Source of the DNA: Palleniella intestinalis
Lineage (GTDB): Bacteria; Bacteroidota; Bacteroidia; Bacteroidales; Bacteroidaceae
Assembly: GCF_013166595.1 (NCBI RefSeq)
Contig: NZ_JABKKG010000010.1
Span: 1-64,000, forward strand
DNA: 64,000 nucleotides
Direction of reading: 5' to 3'
Shown piece after piece: positions 1 to 8,561 of the stretch; within the stretch, counting starts at the first letter, position 1, and every line of letters begins with the position of its first letter. Below the pieces are notes generated by a model, which was not told the DNA's origin, made no database searches, and saw only the letters and a program-made list of their open reading frames with translations. A program made the position numbers and the translations under genes.

Positions 1-180
1 CCAATCTCGCAAGAATTCCGAGGGATTTTTTGCAGAAAAAGGCAATTTTTGCGCCTTTCGTTGATTTAAATTAATGAATACGGAGGGGCACACATTATAA
101 TATATTATAGAGGAAGGGTGGAAATGATGAAACGCGGGAATGCATGATAAAACATGATAATGCATGGAAAAGCGTGAGGA

Positions 181-304
181 ATTTTATAACAGAGAGAATT
201 ATCTGCACACACTCCTGCTAACACATGATCGAGTCCCTCTCCTGATATTCTTGTCAATCCACTGGCAGCCGAGTAGTTTAAAGATGTCAATGACACGAAA
301 AAGG
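181..304 (-). pseudogene. Decayed 3' remnant of pgpA
   Basis: Read by eye, this stretch aligns with the 3' third of the intact pgpA at about 2830-2966, including the segment that encodes IDIFKxLGCxWID and the final DDVLAGV region. An internal deletion of roughly 11 bases breaks the reading frame between these two parts. There is no start, and the copy stops directly beside the DUF805 stop codon. Two genes (DUF805 and a TPR/protease gene) therefore lie between a full pgpA and a second, dead copy of its tail. That is what a tandem duplication or an insertion at the pgpA 3' end would leave. The rest of 1-306 holds nothing else recognisable beyond a small hairpin around 37-58. Confidence 0.75.
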
Positions 305-306
305 AC

Positions 307-702
307 TTAACTATAAATGTTACGTCCTTTTGGGTCTGATCCGTATTCATTCACGTATTCGTCCCCATCTTTGAAAAGAAGGAGCAGGTAAAAATATATG
401 TTGTACAGAGGTATGAATAATAGAAAATATCTCCATCCTGAATAATCTAAATCATGAAGCCTCTTACATGTTTGTGCTAAAATAAACCAAATTGCCGGAA
501 TAATAGTCAAAACCATGAATACCAATGTGAAATCAATGTTATTAAGATTGTAAGCCATATTCAATAATATTCCATAATAAATATAGTATATTATTACACT
601 TATGCCAAACTCCAAGCGCCTGATTCTTCCCTTAAATGAGAATGGGTGTCTGAACATTCCCGTTTTAAGACCGGTGTTTTCAATTTGTTCTTTTGTTTCC
701 AT
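307..702 (-). CDS. DUF805 family small membrane protein
   Basis: 131 residues. After a short N-terminal tail it shows the DUF805 signature: MFRHPFSFKGRIRRLEF near residues 17-33, hydrophobic segments at about 33-55, 60-78 and 91-110, the central CKRLHDLDYSGW block, and the C-terminal GDxxxNEYGSDPKGRN. DUF805 proteins (YhaH type) are small inner-membrane proteins without a settled biochemical role. The gene is a close relative of the DUF805 gene at 8021-8557 but lacks that protein's Cys-rich head. It follows the TPR/protease gene in the same direction with a 34-base gap, so the two may be co-transcribed. The family call is secure; the function is unknown. Confidence 0.8.
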   Translation of the reverse strand: METKEQIENTGLKTGMFRHPFSFKGRIRRLEFGISVIIYYIYYGILLNMAYNLNNIDFTLVFMVLTIIPAIWFILAQTCKRLHDLDYSGWRYFLLFIPLYNIYFYLLLLFKDGDEYVNEYGSDPKGRNIYS

Positions 703-736
703 AATTTTGTTTTTATGAGTTAGTTTTCAAAAATAT

Positions 737-2773
737 TTATTTCTTCTGTCTATAAGTTATTTTCAGATTCCTTGTTCCATTATCTATTTCTATTTTTCCC
801 AGCTTTCCAAGCACACTTTGTCCCAACAATAAAGGAGCTGATTGATTTCTCACTACAGAGGCTTTGACATTGTCAAGATGAAGATTCCCAAGTTTCACTT
901 CGCGAATATTTATGACTGTGCCTTCAGACACCTCACCACTTGCCGTAAGAAAATGCTGCTTGCCTATGACATCAGACGAAGACAGATATCCGTTCTTCAG
1001 CATGAACGTGGCTTCTACGGATGAAAGGGTTACGGTTGATGCACCAGTGTCAAAGATGAAATGAAGCGGCAGGCCATTGATGGTGCATCTCACCTTATAC
1101 ATCTCACCTTCTTTTGAGAAAGGAATTTCTTCTGTTCTCTCTTCGTATGCCAAGTCATCCATGTCATCACCGGATGTTTCCTGAGGATGTTTTTCCTCGT
1201 ATTCTTCAATCAGTTTCATGAATTCCTTTTCATTGCGGATGTAGTTAAGGTCTCTATCTCGCTTTATGTGGGCAAATCTTCTGAAACCAGTTTCCAATGC
1301 CTTACGCAGATAGTTAATGGCTTTCTCCTTTTCTCCCATAATGGAATAAAGGCAGGCTGCATCATAATAATTATCCTTGGCATCTTTTTTCAGCATGGTA
1401 TCCATTAGGGAAATGGCCTTTTCCTTGTCCCCCAGATAGTAATAGGCATAATGGGCACACTCTGTCTTATCAGCGATGGTGTCACGCTTTATGACTTGCC
1501 GGAAATCCTCCTCTGCGGCTTTTGCATTCCCTTTCAGGCGGAGGAGCACACCACGATTAAGATAGCTGTATGCATATTCCGGCATTAAGGTAATACACAT
1601 AGTATAATCCTCAATGGCTCCGTCTATATCACCTGAGTGGTCTTTGAACCAGCCACGGCGGTAATAGGCAAAACCTGAGTCAGGGTTCTTTTCCAAATAG
1701 ACACTCATAGTTTCCACCGCTTCTTTTGACAGTTCCATGTCGTTTTCAATATTAGCCTTCATGAAAATATAGTCAGTATCGGTGGAATCTAAACTTATGG
1801 CCTGATTGCAATAAGCCAGCGCTTTCCCAAATTCTCCGCAACCATTATAGCAATTAGCAATGCGATAAGCAATAGCCGGATTACGTTCCTTTTCCAAAGC
1901 CTTTTTATATGCAACTATAGCATCATCGTATTTGTCGACTCGTTCACATGCAACTCCAAGATAATAAAACCATGAATAGTCGTTCGGTTCTTTGATGGTT
2001 TGGACTTTTAGCTTGGCAGTCGTCTGGACAAATGCAGTGTCGGCCAACTGCTGCAACAGGTAGAACGCTTTATTGTCACCATCAATGGATAATGCTGTAA
2101 TAACATCGTCTATGGCTTTGTCATGCTGCTTTTTGCCTATATAGCTTTCTGCCCTAAAAGAATATCCGGAGGAATAATCTGCAGCAAGCCTGATTACATG
2201 GTCAAACTGTCGGATAGCATCATCCCATTTCTCCTGAGCATTGGCATTACGGCCAATACCCATATACCCCATGACATCACCTTCGTCCAATTCCACCATC
2301 TTGCGGTAGTCCGCATCGGCAAGGTCGTATTTACACTGTTCGTAATATATTTGGGCTCTGTCATTGTAGAGTTCTCTGTTTGCTGGGTTTACCTTTACGG
2401 CAGCGGAATAATCCCTAATGGCATGGACGGTGTCTTCCAGACAAAGGTTGACCTTCGCTCTCATTGAGTAGGCGAATGCTACATACTCCTTGTCCTTGGA
2501 AGGAATCTTCTTTATGGCGACATTTGCTGCGGTCAATGCTTGTCCATACTGTTCCTCGTAAATATAAATCCATGCCAAAAGCGTCTGTGCATATCCATTG
2601 TCAGGATGCTCCTTAATCTCTTTGTTAAGATATTCGAGAGCTTCTTCAGGATTATTATTGTTTATGGCTTCTACGCCTCGTTTATAGTTATAGCTGTCAG
2701 GCCTGTTGAACTTCTGTGCCCAAACAGATGTTGAGCATAATGTGATAAATAGGATGATAATCTTTGTACGCAT
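737..2773 (-). CDS. Secreted TPR protein with C-terminal retropepsin-like aspartyl protease domain
   Basis: The start is set at 2773 because the first residues from there (MRTKIIILFITLCSTSVWAQ) form a signal peptide; a longer reading from 2812 would put a polar tail ahead of it. The mature protein has about a dozen tetratricopeptide repeats covering residues 25-480, then a linker, then a clan AA aspartyl protease-like domain with FDTGAS at about 574-579 and a later LLLGQSVL segment typical of the second half of a retropepsin fold. The predicted place is the periplasm or outer surface. TPRs would bind partners and the protease domain may act on them; no substrate can be read from sequence. It begins 42 bases after the pgpA stop and is followed by DUF805. 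Confidence 0.8.
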   Translation of the reverse strand: MRTKIIILFITLCSTSVWAQKFNRPDSYNYKRGVEAINNNNPEEALEYLNKEIKEHPDNGYAQTLLAWIYIYEEQYGQALTAANVAIKKIPSKDKEYVAFAYSMRAKVNLCLEDTVHAIRDYSAAVKVNPANRELYNDRAQIYYEQCKYDLADADYRKMVELDEGDVMGYMGIGRNANAQEKWDDAIRQFDHVIRLAADYSSGYSFRAESYIGKKQHDKAIDDVITALSIDGDNKAFYLLQQLADTAFVQTTAKLKVQTIKEPNDYSWFYYLGVACERVDKYDDAIVAYKKALEKERNPAIAYRIANCYNGCGEFGKALAYCNQAISLDSTDTDYIFMKANIENDMELSKEAVETMSVYLEKNPDSGFAYYRRGWFKDHSGDIDGAIEDYTMCITLMPEYAYSYLNRGVLLRLKGNAKAAEEDFRQVIKRDTIADKTECAHYAYYYLGDKEKAISLMDTMLKKDAKDNYYDAACLYSIMGEKEKAINYLRKALETGFRRFAHIKRDRDLNYIRNEKEFMKLIEEYEEKHPQETSGDDMDDLAYEERTEEIPFSKEGEMYKVRCTINGLPLHFIFDTGASTVTLSSVEATFMLKNGYLSSSDVIGKQHFLTASGEVSEGTVINIREVKLGNLHLDNVKASVVRNQSAPLLLGQSVLGKLGKIEIDNGTRNLKITYRQKK

Positions 2774-2815
2774 GATGATCTGTATTTTAATATTGTATCT
2801 TGGTATATTCATTAT

Positions 2816-3322
2816 TCAGAGCATTATGAATTTTATGCCGTAGAGGATAATGAGTGCATACACTCCTGCCAGCACATCATCGAGCATCACGCCCCACCCT
2901 CCCCTGACATTCCTGTCAATCCATCGACAGCCGAGTGGTTTGAAGATGTCGATGATACGGAAAAGGGCGAACCCAAGGAATGCCATAAGCAATGTGTTGT
3001 CGCCACAAGGAGCGACAAGGCAAGGAATCCACACACCGATAAACTCATCAATGTTCACCGTGCGAGGGTCTTGCCCCCAGTATCTTTCCATGATGTTTGA
3101 AGTCCATACACCGACAATGAAGTTACAGACAATCAACATTCCTGTAACCGGCAGAATAATATCCACAGGGAGTGTGAGATAAAGTCCGTACCACACTGCC
3201 AGTGCAAGCAGTGCTCCCCATGTACCGGGCATCCATGGCAGAAACCCTGTACCAAGTCCGGTTGAAAGGATGACATGAAAACATGGAGCTTCTCCAAGCC
3301 GACGGTTGTTATTATTGCTCAT
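2816..3322 (-). CDS. pgpA: Phosphatidylglycerophosphatase A
   Basis: 168 residues. Removes the phosphate of phosphatidylglycerophosphate to give phosphatidylglycerol in the inner membrane. The PgpA family motifs are in order: GTGFLPWMPGTWG near 24-36, NIDEFIGVW at 90-98, the FRIIDIFKPL block at 121-130, and GVMLDD at 144-149, with hydrophobic segments between them. The acidic pairs (DE 92-93, DD 148-149) fit the metal-binding site of the family. Length is normal. It lies downstream of the P-type ATPase (79-base gap). A broken copy of its 3' end is found at 181-304. Confidence 0.92.
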   Translation of the reverse strand: MSNNNNRRLGEAPCFHVILSTGLGTGFLPWMPGTWGALLALAVWYGLYLTLPVDIILPVTGMLIVCNFIVGVWTSNIMERYWGQDPRTVNIDEFIGVWIPCLVAPCGDNTLLMAFLGFALFRIIDIFKPLGCRWIDRNVRGGWGVMLDDVLAGVYALIILYGIKFIML

Positions 3323-3400
3323 AATTCATTTATGTGATTAAAGAAAAGTGTGGAGGTATCTCATTGATTATGATATGCTCCACACTTTGTTCCATTATGA

Positions 3401-6088
3401 TTATCGTTTCTTTGTCACCAGATGCCATGCCTCACGTACCCAGAGAACAAGTGAGGAACCGATGATAATGATAATCCAATCCTCGAGTTTCAATCCGCAG
3501 ACATTGAAGAACTGCTGGAGTCCCGGAAGTTCTACCATTGCCACTTGTCCGATGAGGATTATCACCACGATTGTCAGCAGACCTCCGCATCCTTTGAAAT
3601 GGAGTGCACTGCGTCCTGTCTCGAATGCACGTGCGTTGAAGAGGTAGAAGAAGTGAGTCATGACGAAGATGGTGAAGAGCAGTGTCAGCTCGTATGTTGT
3701 AACATGTCCCCTCTCGCCAAGTTGCAGTGATAGCAGGTCCGAGAGTTGGCTAATGTCAGCATGCTGGAAAATGTAGAGCAGTCCGAGCAACATAGCAAAG
3801 AAGAAGCCGCCAACGCCAAAAATGTTCCAAATCATCTGTTTGTTAAGAATAAACGCATTGCGGTCGCGCGGCCTATCCTTCATCACACTGTCCGAAGGTG
3901 GCAGCGAAGCCAACGCCATAGCGGCGAAAGTGTCCATGATGAGGTTTATCCACAACATCTGGGTCACAGTCAGCGGGCTCTCTGTTCCCATGAATGCACC
4001 GCAGAGTACAAGGAAGCAGGCTGTCACGTTAACGGTAAGCTGGAAGAGCAGGAAGCGCTGAATGTTCTGATACAGTGAACGTCCCCACATCACTGCCTTG
4101 CCGATGGATGAGAATGAGTTGTCGATGATGGTAATGTCGGAAGCCTCTTTTGCCACTGATGTTCCGTCGCCCATTGACAGTCCGACATGAGCTGTGTGTA
4201 ATGCCGGTGCATCGTTTGTACCGTCACCTGTCACAGCAACCACCTGATTCAGTTTCTGAAGAGTCTCTACAAGGCGTTTCTTGTCCATCGGACGTGCACG
4301 GGCAATTATCTTCAGGTCAATAACGCGGTCAAGAAGCTGTTCGTCAGAGAGAGCGGCAAATTCCGGACCGGTGATTATGTTGCATTCTTTGTCAGCGTCT
4401 GTCCACAGACCAATCTGACGGCCAATCTCCTTTGCTGTTCCCGGAGTGTCACCTGTTACAACCTTAACGCTGATACCGGCATCAAGGCATTCTTTCACAG
4501 CGTCAGGCACATCAGCACGGATTGGGTCGGCAATTGCTGCAATGCCTATGAAATGCAGTGAGTTGGCAACAACCTTTCCATCTGTTACCGCCTTGCCGCC
4601 ATCTTCAAGCACTTGGTAAGCGAAACCAAGTGTACGCATAGCACGGTTCTGGTAAGCAAGCAGTTGCGCATCGACAGTATGCTTGTCAGCATCCGAAGTT
4701 TTGCAGAGAGAGTATATGATCTCCGGAGCACCTTTTACATAAAGTACTTTCTTGCCGGTAAGAGCGGCTGATTCAACCACAGTAGCCATATACTTACGTT
4801 CAGTGGAGAAAGGAATCTCATCCACAATTCTTGCACTTTCACGCAAGGTGCGATAGTCAACGCCTTTTTCATTAAGCCATAACAGCAGTGCACCTTCAGT
4901 AGGATTGCCGAGTACCTGAAGTCTTTTTGTGTCGGAAAAGTCAAGCGACGCTGTTGAGTTTACAGCCAAACCTTCATTGATGATGTTCTCATCCAAAGAT
5001 TCGGCATAAACCTTTATTTCGTCGACCTTCATCTGATTCTGGGTAAGTGTGCCTGTCTTGTCGGTACAGATGACTGTGGTGGCGCCCATTGTCTCACAAG
5101 CATGCATCTTGCGTACAAGGTTGTTGGTCTTGAGCATGCGACGCATAGAATATGCCAATGAAAGGGTCACTGCCATAGGCAGGCCTTCAGGAACTGCAAC
5201 GACCACAAGGGTTACAGCAATCATCAATGTCTGCAACACATATGCAACGAAAGGAGCTATCACTTCCATGGAACCGAAACAACCGGTTCCGTTATCCATG
5301 AAATACATCACGATACGGCCAATGACAATGAGGGCAGCGAAGCCATAACTGAGCTTTGTAATCCAATCACTCAGACCATCGAGTTGTTCGTTCAGCGGAG
5401 TCTTTATGCTGTCATCAATTTGGGCAGCTTCGAAAACCTTTCCCTGTTCTGTTTTGTCACCGACAGCAATGACACGGAATTTGCCGTGGCCTTCCATTGC
5501 CTTGGTGCCTTTCATCACGTGGTTTGTAGGGTAAGTGGCATTCTTGTCGAAATCCTTTTCGTCGATGCTCTTGCCGCACATAGGCTCACCGGTAAGCGTT
5601 GATTCATCAAGATGAAGTTGCACAGCCTCAATGAGTTCTCCGTCGGCAGCAACCTCTTCACCGGTGTTGAGAATAACGATGTCGCCGACAACCACATCCC
5701 TGCGAGGAATTTGAGTGATGTTGCCGTTACGGATAACTTCCACAGGCTCGTCATCGTTCACTTGATTGAGAATGGTGAACTCCTTGTCGGCTTGCAGTTC
5801 AAAGTAGAATGCAAGCCCTGTCGCCAACAGAATGGCAACGAAAATTCCGGCAGGCTCAAAGAACACCTGTGCACTATGCCCAAGTCCGAAGTATTCATAG
5901 AATGAGATGCCTATGGACAATGCACCGGCAATCATCAGTATTATGATGAGCGGGTCACCAAATTTCTCAAGGAACTGTTTCCACAGCGGGTCTTTCTCCG
6001 GTGGTGTAAGAATGTTCCCACCATGTTTTTTGCGGCTTTCGAGCACTTGCGCATCGTTCAAGCCTGTCAAATGATTTTTTTGTGACAT
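3401..6088 (-). CDS. Calcium-translocating P-type ATPase (PMCA/SERCA-like, type II)
   Basis: 895 residues, full length. ATP-driven cation export across the inner membrane. Actuator loop TGEP at 166-169; metal-site TM4 motif VAVPEGLP ending at 304; phosphorylation site DKTGT with Asp343; nucleotide and hinge motifs KGAPE, VVTGD and TGDGTNDAPA; a C-terminal six-helix cation ATPase domain. PEGLP in TM4 and the overall layout are typical of Ca2+ pumps rather than heavy-metal or K+ pumps, but the transported ion is inferred. It is followed by pgpA on the same strand. No regulatory site was recognised in the 110 bases upstream. Confidence 0.9.
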   Translation of the reverse strand: MSQKNHLTGLNDAQVLESRKKHGGNILTPPEKDPLWKQFLEKFGDPLIIILMIAGALSIGISFYEYFGLGHSAQVFFEPAGIFVAILLATGLAFYFELQADKEFTILNQVNDDEPVEVIRNGNITQIPRRDVVVGDIVILNTGEEVAADGELIEAVQLHLDESTLTGEPMCGKSIDEKDFDKNATYPTNHVMKGTKAMEGHGKFRVIAVGDKTEQGKVFEAAQIDDSIKTPLNEQLDGLSDWITKLSYGFAALIVIGRIVMYFMDNGTGCFGSMEVIAPFVAYVLQTLMIAVTLVVVAVPEGLPMAVTLSLAYSMRRMLKTNNLVRKMHACETMGATTVICTDKTGTLTQNQMKVDEIKVYAESLDENIINEGLAVNSTASLDFSDTKRLQVLGNPTEGALLLWLNEKGVDYRTLRESARIVDEIPFSTERKYMATVVESAALTGKKVLYVKGAPEIIYSLCKTSDADKHTVDAQLLAYQNRAMRTLGFAYQVLEDGGKAVTDGKVVANSLHFIGIAAIADPIRADVPDAVKECLDAGISVKVVTGDTPGTAKEIGRQIGLWTDADKECNIITGPEFAALSDEQLLDRVIDLKIIARARPMDKKRLVETLQKLNQVVAVTGDGTNDAPALHTAHVGLSMGDGTSVAKEASDITIIDNSFSSIGKAVMWGRSLYQNIQRFLLFQLTVNVTACFLVLCGAFMGTESPLTVTQMLWINLIMDTFAAMALASLPPSDSVMKDRPRDRNAFILNKQMIWNIFGVGGFFFAMLLGLLYIFQHADISQLSDLLSLQLGERGHVTTYELTLLFTIFVMTHFFYLFNARAFETGRSALHFKGCGGLLTIVVIILIGQVAMVELPGLQQFFNVCGLKLEDWIIIIIGSSLVLWVREAWHLVTKKR

Positions 6089-6198
6089 TTGTTGGTTTAT
6101 TTTATTGTTTGTTATTTATTTAATTTCATAATTCCAGATTTAAAATATTCGACTAAATCAGATATGTTGTTTTTTGGCGTTTTATAAAACCAATCTTG

Positions 6199-7194
6199 TT
6201 ATAATTGTTCATGGTTTTGATGTTTTAATGTGGATTCGGTATTAAACATTACATTCTTCTTCAGTTCCAATTGATGTTCCACAATAAGTTCATAATCACA
6301 TTTGCCGTCACCTGTTTTGATTGTTAAAACGAATAGCTCCAAGAATGTAAGGAACATAAACAGGATTGTATAGAAAGCAAGAGAGACAGGACTTTGAGAA
6401 ACAACAGATAATGTCGCTTCCAATTCTTCGATAAAACCTGTTGGTCGTTTAGTAAATTCTTCACGAACAGTCTTATCAATATCTTTTTTGTCGTTTCTCA
6501 ATTCGTCCAACTGAAAATTGTATATTTTCAGCTGTTCTTCATTCCCTTTTGCTTGTTCCGCCCTTGGATTGGGTACAACCGTTCTGTTAACACTTTGCAC
6601 GCTTGTTTTTATAGGTTTTCCATTAGTATCAACTCCTGCAACTTGCTGATGGGTAGAAACTGTGGTTATTGTTGTTGTTGGCTTTGCCTCCAATTCTTTA
6701 TACAAGGCATCATTTATCTTACTGATAGAATCAATAGCAGTGTTAATTCTTTTTATATCAGCATCATAAACAGATAGACGCTTTTGTATCGTGGATAGGA
6801 CTTTCTCCTCACGACGTTCTTGTATTGTTTGCTGAATATCATTACTGAATATAATCTGATCAAAAATACAAGATCCCAAAACAGCCATACATATAGCCAT
6901 TAAGCCTCTCATGAACGTCATTAGCCTTGCTTTTCCAACAGTTAAGATGATAACCCTTTCTATACAAAGAATGATAACCATAAAGGCTAAAGCTACAAGT
7001 AGCTTAAATGGAATATGGTCAATACCTATATATCTTTCGGCAAAGCAGTACCCTATAGTCCCCCAAAGTACCATCATAATACACATTGCAGACAACAATT
7101 TTCTAAATTGCTGTTGACTTGCTTCTCCACATTCTCTGAGTATAGTATGATTCCAGCCAATGAGGAGACATCCTAATTTCTTTAATGATTTCAT
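6199..7194 (-). CDS. DUF4407 family membrane protein
   Basis: 331 residues. Three N-terminal membrane spans (about 33-52, 62-86, 93-112), a long soluble stretch rich in charged and helical segments (about 118-260, likely coiled coil), then a fourth span near 265-290 and a cytoplasmic tail. This arrangement and the N-terminal pattern match DUF4407, found mostly in Bacteroidota and Actinobacteria without known function. It lies 20 bases after the unknown gene at 7215-7781 and is probably in the same transcript, directly downstream of the Ter-type cluster. A link to that cluster is suggested only by position. Confidence 0.7.
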   Translation of the reverse strand: MKSLKKLGCLLIGWNHTILRECGEASQQQFRKLLSAMCIMMVLWGTIGYCFAERYIGIDHIPFKLLVALAFMVIILCIERVIILTVGKARLMTFMRGLMAICMAVLGSCIFDQIIFSNDIQQTIQERREEKVLSTIQKRLSVYDADIKRINTAIDSISKINDALYKELEAKPTTTITTVSTHQQVAGVDTNGKPIKTSVQSVNRTVVPNPRAEQAKGNEEQLKIYNFQLDELRNDKKDIDKTVREEFTKRPTGFIEELEATLSVVSQSPVSLAFYTILFMFLTFLELFVLTIKTGDGKCDYELIVEHQLELKKNVMFNTESTLKHQNHEQL

Positions 7195-7214
7195 GCTTGA
7201 ACGATTTTAGTAAA

Positions 7215-7781
7215 TTATGCATCCATAAAACTGCCTGCTTTTGCAGCCATTCCTTTTAGGAAACCTCGGCGATATGATTCTATCATTATCATCATTCGAG
7301 GGTCGTTATTATCAAGTTGAGATTCCATCTCTATGATTTTGCTGAGATGTTCTTCAAAAGTTGCACGACGGGATTCCATTGCAGAGACGCTGATAAAAAG
7401 ACAAGCCTGTTTGTAATTGGCAATTTCAACGTCAAGCATTCGTATATCATTTTGGTATTTTAAAGCAACCTGGGTAAACAGTGTCTTCAGGTCACTACGT
7501 ATCATGCCCTCTTTAGTTGCTTTATACGTAGGGTCTGTGCTCACTAATGCATCATTGTAGCCTTCTGTTTCGTAGTCTTTTCTTATAAAGTTGAAGATTA
7601 CATCTATAGGCATACCTGTTCCATAAGTGATGGTGACAATCTTGTCACCATCAGGTTTCTCTTCTTGTGCCTTTGTGGGCTCCTCTATATTTAAGTTTTC
7701 AGTACTGATGTTCTGAGGAATCATGTCATCTACCTTGGCATCCTTTGCATAATTTGATTTTAATAGGTCGAACAGTTTCAT
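7215..7781 (-). CDS. Unrecognised 188-residue soluble protein
   Basis: No family recognised. The protein is acidic and mainly helical, with no signal peptide or membrane span. An N-terminal low-complexity part (to about 45) leads into a TYGTGMPID segment and a helical C-terminal half (about 100-180) with regularly placed hydrophobics, ending in a Gly/Ala-rich tail. It has its own Bacteroidota-type -7 box upstream (7817-7825) and is followed by DUF4407, so the two look like a small operon between the P-ATPase and the Ter cluster. It is considered real because of length, spacing and a good promoter match. Confidence 0.6.
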   Translation of the reverse strand: MKLFDLLKSNYAKDAKVDDMIPQNISTENLNIEEPTKAQEEKPDGDKIVTITYGTGMPIDVIFNFIRKDYETEGYNDALVSTDPTYKATKEGMIRSDLKTLFTQVALKYQNDIRMLDVEIANYKQACLFISVSAMESRRATFEEHLSKIIEMESQLDNNDPRMMIMIESYRRGFLKGMAAKAGSFMDA

Positions 7782-7816
7782 ATTCTTCGAATTTTAATTT
7801 ATTGAACTTTTACACT

Positions 7817-7825
7817 GCAAAGGTA
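7817..7825 (-). promoter_or_regulatory. Bacteroidota-type -7 box upstream of 7781
   Basis: On the minus strand this reads TACCTTTGC, matching TAnnTTTGC exactly. It lies about 36 bases before the start codon at 7781. No clear TTTG at -33 is visible. The gap 7782-8020 holds nothing else recognisable. Confidence 0.5.
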
Positions 7826-8020
7826 CTATGAATATTGCACTCAATTTTACTTTTCATAACATTACAAGTATTCATACAAAAAGTACTGAAAATAGGTTGC
7901 AAGGTTTTATGTCATCACTATTGCCTCTATTTAAATTGATAATTTATTCAATGCTTTAGTCATATAATATGCTTGCACCGCATTGGCTATCATCCGATAG
8001 CTAATACTTTTATAGTTGCA

Positions 8021-8557
8021 TTAACCATAAATATTACGGCCTTTAGGATCTGGACCATAGTTGTTCGCGAATTCATCTCCGTCGCCGAATAACATCCATA
8101 ACATATAGAATGGGATGAGTTGATACCAACCGGAATTATCTCGGTCATGACATCTTTTTGCACCTTGCGCCCATATAAACCAATATGCAGGAATTAGAAA
8201 AAGGTACATTATGCCTTCGCTTCCATCAACTGCTCCTACAATAAAGCCTATAGAAATTGCATATATATACATAAGAATATAAGATATTCCATACTCCAAT
8301 CTTCTGATTCTTCCATTAAATGAGAACGGATTTCTAAACATTCCTTGCTTTTCAGATATAGATTCTGTTACATCGGAGTCCGGAGCTATTGTAGGTACAA
8401 TTGGGGTTATATCTTTGTCATCATTTTTGTCTAATATGATACCTTTATTAGTATATTGCTCACATGAAATTTGATTGTAATCGGGCATTACGTTGGTTGA
8501 CCGACACACACTTCCATTAAACAATTTGCAATTGTTGCACTGGTTCGTTATTGCCAT
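8021..8557 (-). CDS. DUF805 membrane protein with Cys-rich N-terminus
   Basis: 178 residues. The N-terminus carries four cysteines, C7-x2-C10-x7-C18-x13-C32, which could bind a metal; then an acidic linker; then DUF805 from about residue 67 (GMFRNPFSFNGRIRRLEY), membrane spans, a CHDRDNSGW block, and a C-terminal FANNYGPDPKGRN. It is 4 bases after the kinase gene, so it is the last gene of the Ter-type operon. It is a paralogue of the gene at 307-702 with the Cys head added. Role unknown; a membrane partner of the kinase/phosphatase pair is a guess from position. Confidence 0.75.
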   Translation of the reverse strand: MAITNQCNNCKLFNGSVCRSTNVMPDYNQISCEQYTNKGIILDKNDDKDITPIVPTIAPDSDVTESISEKQGMFRNPFSFNGRIRRLEYGISYILMYIYAISIGFIVGAVDGSEGIMYLFLIPAYWFIWAQGAKRCHDRDNSGWYQLIPFYMLWMLFGDGDEFANNYGPDPKGRNIYG

Positions 8558-8561
8558 ATAA

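Noticed and set aside
105..350. Open frame on the minus strand that crosses the pgpA remnant
   Set aside because: It only reads through a broken copy of pgpA and overlaps the DUF805 stop; no own features.
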